DNA from: JBEKVE01 sp049514335
GTDB lineage: Bacteria; Actinomycetota; Acidimicrobiia; Acidimicrobiales; UBA8190
DNA length: 6,945 nt
Assembly: GCA_049514335.1 (NCBI GenBank)
Contig: JBEKVE010000177.1
Coordinates: 1-6,945 of the forward strand
Direction: 5' to 3'
Shown: piece by piece, positions 1 to 6,945 of the stretch
How positions within the stretch are numbered: the first letter of the stretch is position 1
Layout: each line of letters begins with the position of its first letter
Notes under the pieces: generated by a model
The model's database searches: none
Seen by the model: the letters and a program-made list of their open reading frames with translations, nothing else
What the model was told of the DNA's origin: nothing
Made by a program: the position numbers and the translations under genes

Positions 1-1554
<1,554 letters not shown>

Positions 1555-1566
1555 ACCCACGTCCCG

Positions 1567-1583
1567 CGGGGCTGTCGACCCCG
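1567..1583 (+). other. Short hairpin downstream of rpoC
   Basis: CGGGG (1567-1571) and CCCCG (1579-1583) form a 5-bp stem with a 7-nt loop, 12 nt after the rpoC stop. No run of T follows, so it does not look like an intrinsic terminator. It may be a weak 3' mRNA structure or chance in GC-rich DNA. Confidence 0.3.
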
Positions 1584-1610
1584 TCCCACCCTCCTGCCGG
1601 GCCGGCGCGA

Positions 1611-1640
1611 TTGCTCCGTTGACCCGGTAGGATCTACCAT
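1611..1640 (+). promoter_or_regulatory. Candidate promoter for the rpsL-rpsG-fusA transcript
   Basis: TTGCTC (1611-1616) and TACCAT (1635-1640) are separated by 18 nt and resemble the -35 and TANNNT -10 boxes of housekeeping sigma factors. They lie about 90 nt upstream of the rpsL start, in the longest gap of the window. A start site about 7 nt past the -10 box would give a leader of roughly 84 nt. GGTAG-GAT-CTACC (1626-1638), a perfect short palindrome, overlaps the -10 box and could be an operator. The assignment rests on pattern alone. A second -35-like TTGACC at 1619 has no well-placed -10. Confidence 0.42.
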
Positions 1641-1644
1641 TGCC

Positions 1645-1697
1645 TGCTCGCGTGGCGGGGTGCCCCCGGACGTCCCGCCCGGCAGTGTTCGCGAGCA
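1645..1697 (+). promoter_or_regulatory. Nested inverted repeat in the rpsL 5' leader
   Basis: TGCTCGCG (1645-1652) is a perfect reverse complement of CGCGAGCA (1690-1697). Inside it, GGCGGG (1654-1659) pairs with CCCGCC (1674-1679), and the stem can be extended by two G-U pairs and one G-C pair around an 8-nt loop (1663-1670). If the promoter at 1611-1640 is right, the transcript would begin almost exactly with this stem, giving a protected or regulated 5' end. Ribosomal protein operons are often controlled through leader structures, but nothing here matches a known autoregulatory site that I can name. Competing pairings (for example GGGG/CCCC at 1657-1666) are possible. Confidence 0.4.
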
Positions 1698-1730
1698 AGT
1701 CCCCCGTCGGAAAACGGCCAGAGGTCACGC

Positions 1731-2102
1731 GTGCCCACGATCGAACAGCTCGTCCGCAAAGGACGGGTCTCCAAGCAGTCGAAGACCAAGACGCCGGCGC
1801 TCAAGGGAGCGCCCCAGCGCCGTGGCGTGTGCACGCGCGTCTTCACCACCACCCCCAAGAAGCCGAACTCGGCCCTGCGCAAGGTGGCCCGGGTGCGCCT
1901 CACGAGCGGCATCGAGGTGAGCGCCTACATCCCCGGCGTGGGTCACAACCTCCAGGAGCACTCCATCGTCCTGGTGCGCGGCGGCCGGGTGAAGGACCTC
2001 CCCGGTGTCCGCTACAAGGTCATCCGCGGGGCCCTCGACGCCGCCGGCGTGCGGGAGCGCAACCAGGCCCGCTCGCGCTACGGCGCCAAGAAGGAGTCCT
2101 GA
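1731..2102 (+). CDS. rpsL: 30S ribosomal protein S12
   Basis: S12 sits at the decoding centre of the 30S subunit and influences tRNA selection accuracy. The 123-residue product has the family's usual length and opening (MPTIEQLVRKGR). TTTPKKPNSALRK and RGGRVKDLPGVRY are the two conserved decoding loops. Lys43 and Lys88 (Met counted), where classical streptomycin-resistance changes occur, are both the sensitive type. Asp89, the residue methylthiolated in E. coli, and Pro91 are present. The start is GTG at 1731, with AGAGG at 1720-1724 six bases upstream. No ATG in frame gives the conserved N-terminus. It follows rpoC after 176 nt and ends one base before rpsG, so the two are probably translated in a coupled way. 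Confidence 0.98.
   Translation: MPTIEQLVRKGRVSKQSKTKTPALKGAPQRRGVCTRVFTTTPKKPNSALRKVARVRLTSGIEVSAYIPGVGHNLQEHSIVLVRGGRVKDLPGVRYKVIRGALDAAGVRERNQARSRYGAKKES
2091..2096 (+). promoter_or_regulatory. Ribosome binding site that fixes the rpsG start
   Basis: AAGGAG lies inside the last codons of rpsL, 7 nt before the ATG at 2104. It supports that ATG over the in-frame ATG at 2005, which would add 33 residues with no S7 similarity that overlap rpsL. Confidence 0.75.
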
Positions 2103-2103
2103 G

Positions 2104-2574
2104 ATGCCCCGCAAGGGCCCGGCGCCGCGCCGGGAGCTCGCCCCGGATCCCGTCTTCCGGTCGGTCCTCGTCACCCAGGTGGTGAACAAGGTCCTGTCGC
2201 GCGGCAAGCGCACGCTGGCCGAGCGCCTGGTCTACGACGCGCTCGAGGTGGTGCGCGAGAAGACCGGCGGCGACCCGGTGTCGATCCTCAAGCGGGCGGT
2301 GGAGAACACCCGCCCCGAGCTCGAGGTGAAGAGCCGGCGGGTGGGTGGCGCCACCTACCAGGTGCCCATCGACGTCCGCCCCCGGCGGGCCACCACCCTG
2401 GCCATCCGGTGGCTGGTCGGGTTCTCGCGCCAGCGCCGCGAGAAGACCATGGCCGAGCGCCTCGCCAACGAGGTCCTCGACGCCGCCAACGGCACCGGCG
2501 CGGCCGTGAAGCGCCGGGAGGACATGCACAAGATGGCCGAGTCCAACAGAGCCTTCGCCCACTACCGCTGGTAG
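2104..2574 (+). CDS. rpsG: 30S ribosomal protein S7
   Basis: S7 is a primary 16S rRNA-binding protein that nucleates assembly of the 30S head and lines the E site. Starting at ATG 2104 the product is 156 residues, the normal bacterial length, with the expected MPRKGPAPRRE opening. The frame is open back to 2005 but that part is only rpsL read in another frame. Visible family marks are the helical core (NKVLSRGKRTLAERLVYDAL), the beta-hairpin segment (GGATYQVPIDVRPRR), the RWLVGFSRQR helix and the C-terminal NRAFAHYRW. It is one base downstream of the rpsL TGA, with its Shine-Dalgarno inside rpsL. In E. coli S7 represses its own str operon by binding the rpsL-rpsG spacer. That spacer is one base here, so that mechanism cannot work in the same form. 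Confidence 0.98.
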   Translation: MPRKGPAPRRELAPDPVFRSVLVTQVVNKVLSRGKRTLAERLVYDALEVVREKTGGDPVSILKRAVENTRPELEVKSRRVGGATYQVPIDVRPRRATTLAIRWLVGFSRQRREKTMAERLANEVLDAANGTGAAVKRREDMHKMAESNRAFAHYRW

Positions 2575-2590
2575 CGGGACCGGCGTCCCG
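2575..2590 (+). other. Perfect hairpin abutting the rpsG stop codon
   Basis: CGGGAC (2575-2580) and GTCCCG (2585-2590) form a perfect 6-bp stem with a CGGC tetraloop, beginning at the first base after the rpsG TAG. No T-tract follows, and fusA begins 56 nt later. It is more likely an mRNA processing, stability or partial attenuation element than a full terminator. Confidence 0.5.
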
Positions 2591-2646
2591 AAGGGCGCCC
2601 CCCGCTCCGGCACGAACCATCCGAACGACCCGAGAGCAACAGCACC

Positions 2647-4743
2647 ATGGCCGACGCACGCCCTATCCGCGAATTCCCCCTCGCCCGGACCCGCAACATC
2701 GGGATCATGGCGCACATCGACGCGGGGAAGACCACGACGACCGAGCGGATCCTCTACTACACCGGCAAGAACTACAAGATCGGTGAGGTCCACGAGGGCG
2801 CGGCCACCATGGACTGGATGGTCCAGGAGCAAGAGCGCGGCATCACCATCACCTCCGCCGCCACCACCTGCAAGTGGCGTGACCACTGGATCAACATCAT
2901 CGACACCCCGGGCCACGTGGACTTCACCGTCGAGGTGGAGCGCTCGCTCCGGGTCCTCGACGGCGCCGTGGCGGTGTTCGACGCCGTGGCCGGCGTGGAA
3001 CCCCAGACCGAGACGGTGTGGCGCCAGGCCAACAAGTACGCCGTGCCGCGCATCTGCTTCATCAACAAGATGGACCGCATCGGGGCCGACTTCGCCCGGG
3101 CCGTGGACATGATCCGCGATCGGCTCGACGCCACCCCGGCCGTGATCCAGATCCCGGTGGGCGTCGAGGGCGGCTTCCACGGCGTCATCGACCTGCTCTC
3201 GCTGCAGGCGCTTCTGTGGGACGACGACATGGGGGAGAAGTGGCGGATCGAGGAGGTCCCCGCCGACCTGGTGGCCGAGGCCGACGGGGCTCGCCACCAG
3301 CTCGTGGACGTCCTGTCGAACTTCGACGACACCATCATGGAGAAGTACGTCGGGGACGAGGCCATCACCGGCGACGACCTGCGCCGGGCGCTTCGCCGGG
3401 CCACCATCGCCAGTGAGGTCGTGCCCGTCCTGTGCGGCTCGGCCTTCAAGAACAAGGCCGTCCAGCCGCTGCTCGACGCCGTGGTCGACTACCTGCCGAG
3501 CCCCCTCGACGTGCCCGCCGCCGTCGGGGTCACGACCAAGGGCGAGCCGATCGAGCGCAAGGCCGACGACGCCGAGCCCTTCTCCGCCCTGGCCTTCAAG
3601 ATCATGACCGACCCCTACGTGGGGAAGCTCACCTACCTGCGGGTCTACTCGGGGACGCTGTCCAAGGGGTCCACCATCGTCAACTCCACCAAGGGGGGCC
3701 GCAAGGAGCGCGTGGGCCGCATCCTCCAGATGCACGCCAACCACCGCGAGGACAAGGACGCCATCTTCACCGGCGACATCGTGGCGGCGGTGGGGCTGAA
3801 GGACACCACCACGGGCGACACCCTCACCGATCCCGGCCACTCCATCCTGCTCGAGACCCTCGAGTTCCCCGAGCCCGTCATCCACGTGGCGGTGGAGCCC
3901 AAGACCAAGGCCGACCAGGACAAGCTGGGCCGGGCCCTGTTCGCCCTGAGCGAGGAGGACCCCACCTTCCGGGTCCGCACCGACGAGGAGACGGGCCAGA
4001 CCGTCATCTCGGGCATGGGCGAGCTGCACCTCGAGGTGCTCGTCGACCGCATGCTGCGGGAGTTCTCGGTCGACGCCAACGTGGGCAAGCCCCAGGTGGC
4101 GTACCGCGAGACCATCAAGAGGCCGATCGAAAAGGTCGAGGGGCGCTACGTCCGTCAGACCGGCGGCCGGGGCCAGTACGGCCACGTGGTCATCGGCCTG
4201 GAGCCCACCGGGCCCGGGGGCGGGTACGAGTTCGTGGACAAGATCACCGGCGGGGTGATCCCCAAGGAGTACATCCCGGCCGTGGACGCCGGCATCCAGG
4301 AGGCCCTCACCAACGGGGTCCTGGCCGGCTACCCCATGGTCGACGTCCGGGTCACCTTGACCTATGGGTCGTACCACGACGTGGACTCCTCGGAGATGGC
4401 CTTCAAGATCGCCGGCTCCATGGCGGTGAAGGAGGCGGCCCGGCGGGCCGGCCCGGTGCTGCTCGAGCCGGTCATGGCGGTCGAGGTGGTCACCCCGGAG
4501 GAGTACATGGGCGAGGTCATCGGTGACCTGTCGTCCCGGCGGGGCAAGGTCGAGGGCATGGAGCAGCGGGGGACCAGCCAGGTCGTCCGGTCTCTGGTGC
4601 CCCTGGCGGACATGTTCGGCTACGCTACCGACCTGCGTTCGCGGACCCAGGGGCGGGCCACGTACACGATGCAGTTCAGCGCTTACCATGATGTCCCCGA
4701 CTCGATCGCCCGTGAGATCGTCGCCCGGGCCCGTGGCGAGTAG
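2647..4743 (+). CDS. fusA: Translation elongation factor G (GTPase)
   Basis: EF-G drives tRNA-mRNA translocation on the ribosome by hydrolysing GTP, and acts in ribosome recycling. The 698-residue product is full length. The G motifs are in order: AHIDAGKT (22-29), RGITI (64-68) in switch I, DTPGH (86-90), NKMD (140-143) and GSA (264-266). Domain II runs from about 313 to 395, domain III (with SGMGELHLE) from about 410 to 475, domain IV from about 480 to 600 and domain V to the end. Conserved YRETI and GRGQYGHV mark domain IV. The ATG at 2647 gives the usual short N-terminus before the P-loop. The only Shine-Dalgarno-like sequence is a weak GAGAG at 2632-2636. It lies 72 nt after rpsG in the standard str order. 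The full set of catalytic motifs indicates a conventional EF-G rather than a specialised paralogue. Confidence 0.98.
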   Translation: MADARPIREFPLARTRNIGIMAHIDAGKTTTTERILYYTGKNYKIGEVHEGAATMDWMVQEQERGITITSAATTCKWRDHWINIIDTPGHVDFTVEVERSLRVLDGAVAVFDAVAGVEPQTETVWRQANKYAVPRICFINKMDRIGADFARAVDMIRDRLDATPAVIQIPVGVEGGFHGVIDLLSLQALLWDDDMGEKWRIEEVPADLVAEADGARHQLVDVLSNFDDTIMEKYVGDEAITGDDLRRALRRATIASEVVPVLCGSAFKNKAVQPLLDAVVDYLPSPLDVPAAVGVTTKGEPIERKADDAEPFSALAFKIMTDPYVGKLTYLRVYSGTLSKGSTIVNSTKGGRKERVGRILQMHANHREDKDAIFTGDIVAAVGLKDTTTGDTLTDPGHSILLETLEFPEPVIHVAVEPKTKADQDKLGRALFALSEEDPTFRVRTDEETGQTVISGMGELHLEVLVDRMLREFSVDANVGKPQVAYRETIKRPIEKVEGRYVRQTGGRGQYGHVVIGLEPTGPGGGYEFVDKITGGVIPKEYIPAVDAGIQEALTNGVLAGYPMVDVRVTLTYGSYHDVDSSEMAFKIAGSMAVKEAARRAGPVLLEPVMAVEVVTPEEYMGEVIGDLSSRRGKVEGMEQRGTSQVVRSLVPLADMFGYATDLRSRTQGRATYTMQFSAYHDVPDSIAREIVARARGE

Positions 4744-4745
4744 CA

Positions 4746-4784
4746 GCGCCGTCACCGGGTACCGATCCCACAGACACACGGCGC
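4746..4784 (+). repeat. 7-bp inverted repeat in the fusA-tuf gap
   Basis: GCGCCGT (4746-4752) is the exact reverse complement of ACGGCGC (4778-4784), with a 25-nt loop. It begins three bases after the fusA stop. No T-tract follows. It could slow transcription or protect the fusA mRNA end, or it could be chance in GC-rich sequence. Confidence 0.3.
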
Positions 4785-4842
4785 AGCGGTCACAGACGTA
4801 GCAAGCGCACCACGCAGGAACCAGAAAGACACAGAGAGAGCA

Positions 4843-4866
4843 GGCGGTCCCCGAGGGGGAGCCGCC
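4843..4866 (+). promoter_or_regulatory. Strong hairpin in the tuf leader
   Basis: GGCGGTCCCC (4843-4852) pairs with GGGGA (4856-4860) and CCGCC (4862-4866), giving ten base pairs with one bulged G (4861) and a GAG loop. It ends 14 nt before the GGAG ribosome binding site (4881-4884) and 25 nt before the tuf ATG. It lacks a T-tract. The position suits control of tuf translation or mRNA stability. I see no clear promoter between 4744 and 4842, so tuf may depend on readthrough from fusA. Confidence 0.5.
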
Positions 4867-4891
4867 GGAGACAGGGAGCCGGAGCGACAGC

Positions 4892-6079
<1,188 letters not shown>

Positions 6080-6120
6080 CGGTCGGGCAACGGGTCGGGG
6101 AGCGAGGGGACACAAGAGCC

Positions 6121-6441
6121 ATGGCAGACGCCTCACGCCAGAAGATCCGTATCCGCCTGAAGGCCTACGACCACGAGGTCCTCGACCAGTCGACGGAGAA
6201 GATCGTGCAGACGGTGCTGCGCACCCAGGCCAAGGTGCAGGGCCCGGTGCCGCTTCCCACCGAGCGCCACCGCTACACGGTGATCCGCTCCCCCCACAAG
6301 TACAAGGACAGCCGGGAGCACTTCGAGATGCAGGTGCACAAGCGCCTCGTCGACATCGTGGAGCACACCCCGAAGACGGTGGACTCCCTGCAGCGCCTCG
6401 ACCTGCCGGCGGGCGTGGACATCGAGATCAAGATTTTCTAA
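6121..6441 (+). CDS. rpsJ: 30S ribosomal protein S10 (NusE)
   Basis: S10 is a 30S head protein and, as NusE, also joins the NusB/NusG antitermination machinery. The 106-residue product is slightly longer than the usual 102-103. It opens MADASRQKIRIRLKAYDH, carries the conserved loop region GPVPLPTERHRYTVIRSPH at 41-59, then EHFEMQVHKRLVDI, and ends IEIKIF. The ATG at 6121 matches the family start. The nearest purine block is AGGGG at 6105-6109, an unusually long 11 nt away, so tuf-rpsJ coupling may help initiation. By my count only 5 of 106 sense codons end in A or T. It follows tuf by 41 nt as expected, but the gene after it is not rplC. Its TAA stop (6439-6441) shares a base with the recombinase frame downstream. 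Confidence 0.98.
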   Translation: MADASRQKIRIRLKAYDHEVLDQSTEKIVQTVLRTQAKVQGPVPLPTERHRYTVIRSPHKYKDSREHFEMQVHKRLVDIVEHTPKTVDSLQRLDLPAGVDIEIKIF

Positions 6442-6945
6442 CGTCTGACCCTGCGCCAGATGCCGCACTGGCGTCGATCACGAACCTGGTCGAACACCGA
6501 CACCTGCCCGAGCTGATCGACCGATTCACCCGGCGGTACACCAACCCCCTGACCCGTCGCACCTACGTCAGCAACCTGTCGGCCCTCTTCGCCCACAGCG
6601 GCACGACACACCCCCGGCACCTCTCCGACGGCGACGTGATCGCCTGGTGCACCGACCAGGCCCCGGCCAACAACACGATCCGGAACCGCCTGTCCCAAGC
6701 GTGCACATTCCTCCGCTGGTGCGTCCGAGAAGGCGAAGCAGACTCCGCTCTGGTGGAGGCCCTCTCGAACCGGGACAACCCCCTGCGCCGCATCCCTCGC
6801 ATCTACGGGAAACGCCAGGGCAAGCACCCCGCCAGATGGCTGTCTCACGACGAGGCCTTCGAACGCCTCCTCGCCACGTGTGCAGACGACGGTGACCGTG
6901 GCATGCGAGACGAAGTGCTGCTACGCCTGGGCCTGGCCGGGATGC
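6441..6945 (+). CDS. Tyrosine site-specific recombinase (phage integrase/Xer family), 5' part only, no canonical start
   Basis: An open frame runs from within rpsJ to the right edge without a stop. From ACG 6441 it encodes 168 codons (begins TSDPAPDAALAS). Residues about 23-110 resemble the SAM-like core-binding domain of tyrosine recombinases: LPELIDRF, RRTYVSNLSALF, NTIRNRLSQACTFLRWCVREG. The linker after NPLRR leads into the catalytic domain (WLSHDEAFERLL, then RDEVLLRLGLAGM). The window ends just where the first catalytic Arg is expected, so the R-H-R-Y residues cannot be checked. The frame has no ATG, GTG or TTG before codon 66 (GTG 6636), which would delete most of the core-binding domain and has no Shine-Dalgarno. 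Candidate starts are ACG 6441 overlapping the rpsJ stop (TAACG), CTG 6468, or frameshifting from rpsJ. About 29 of 168 codons end in A/T, against 5 of 106 in rpsJ. Family call is firm; start, completeness and activity are open. It occupies the normal position of rplC. Confidence 0.85.
6454..6473 (+). other. Hairpin at the rpsJ-recombinase junction
   Basis: CGCCAG (6454-6459) and CTGGCG (6468-6473) form a perfect 6-bp stem with an 8-nt loop, starting 12 nt after the rpsJ stop and lying in the first codons of the recombinase frame. No T-tract follows, so termination is unlikely. It could dampen recombinase translation or be a recombination-site arm. Confidence 0.35.

Noticed and set aside
1567..1583. 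Intrinsic terminator after rpoC
   Set aside because: The stem is only 5 bp and is followed by GTCCCACC, with no T-tract.
1619..1624. TTGACC as the -35 box for rpsL
   Set aside because: No TANNNT hexamer lies 16-19 nt downstream; TACCAT is only 10 nt away. TTGCTC at 1611 is better spaced.
2005..2103. Longer rpsG starting at ATG 2005
   Set aside because: It adds 33 residues not found in S7 and lies within rpsL; a good Shine-Dalgarno supports ATG 2104.
1640..2185. Other + strand frames over rpsL (1640-2185 and 1660-1920)
   Set aside because: Arg/Pro/Ala-rich out-of-frame readings of rpsL and its leader without domain features.
4357..4362. TTGACC inside fusA as an internal promoter for tuf
   Set aside because: No -10 box at the right spacing; the bases are ordinary Leu-Thr codons of EF-G.
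1731..4743. Streptomycin-resistance changes in S12
   Set aside because: Lys43 and Lys88 of S12 are the usual sensitive-type residues. Nothing in EF-G stood out as a resistance change by eye, though I could not align it.
6438..6848. Minus-strand frame of 136 codons at the right end
   Set aside because: It is the complement of the recombinase frame, which has clear tyrosine recombinase character on the + strand; this product has none.
6636..6945. GTG at 6636 as the recombinase start
   Set aside because: It removes most of the core-binding domain and has no purine-rich site upstream. The conserved region clearly begins at about 6500.

Overview
This window is a high-GC, actinobacterial-type str operon running left to right on the + strand: the 3' end of rpoC, then rpsL, rpsG, fusA, tuf and rpsJ. 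It is followed by the 5' part of a tyrosine site-specific recombinase that runs off the right edge. The strong G/C preference at codon third positions, an RNA polymerase beta' subunit without the large trigger-loop insertion of E. coli, and the tuf-rpsJ linkage point to a high-GC Gram-positive relative. An Acidimicrobiia-like lineage is my best guess, but it is an inference from protein character and no tree was built.

Layout: 1-1554 holds rpoC (N-terminal part outside the window) and ends in an unusual Gly-rich tail. The 176-nt gap at 1555-1730 carries a plausible promoter and a nested inverted repeat that would lie at the 5' end of the rpsL mRNA. rpsL and rpsG are separated by one base and are probably translationally coupled. 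A perfect 6-bp hairpin sits directly behind the rpsG stop. fusA follows after 72 nt. The 148-nt fusA-tuf gap contains a wide inverted repeat, a strikingly T-poor leader and a strong hairpin just upstream of the tuf ribosome binding site. rpsJ follows tuf after 41 nt. No hairpin in any gap is followed by a T-tract, so I see no convincing intrinsic terminator and read all genes as potentially co-transcribed.

The genes work together in gene expression: RNA polymerase beta', three 30S proteins (S12, S7, S10/NusE) and the two elongation GTPases EF-G and EF-Tu. The genes are intact with family-typical lengths and motifs, although EF-Tu entirely lacks cysteine and has Met in place of the usual Cys in its G3 motif.

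The out-of-place part is the right end. In most bacteria rpsJ is followed by rplC and the rest of the S10 operon. Here the rpsJ stop codon overlaps the apparent beginning of a recombinase reading frame (TAACG). That frame has no ATG, GTG or TTG before codon 66 and differs clearly in codon use from rpsJ. It may be the edge of an integrated element that uses the ribosomal operon for expression, a lineage-specific split of the S10 operon, or a contig-joining artefact. This junction is the main thing to follow up.
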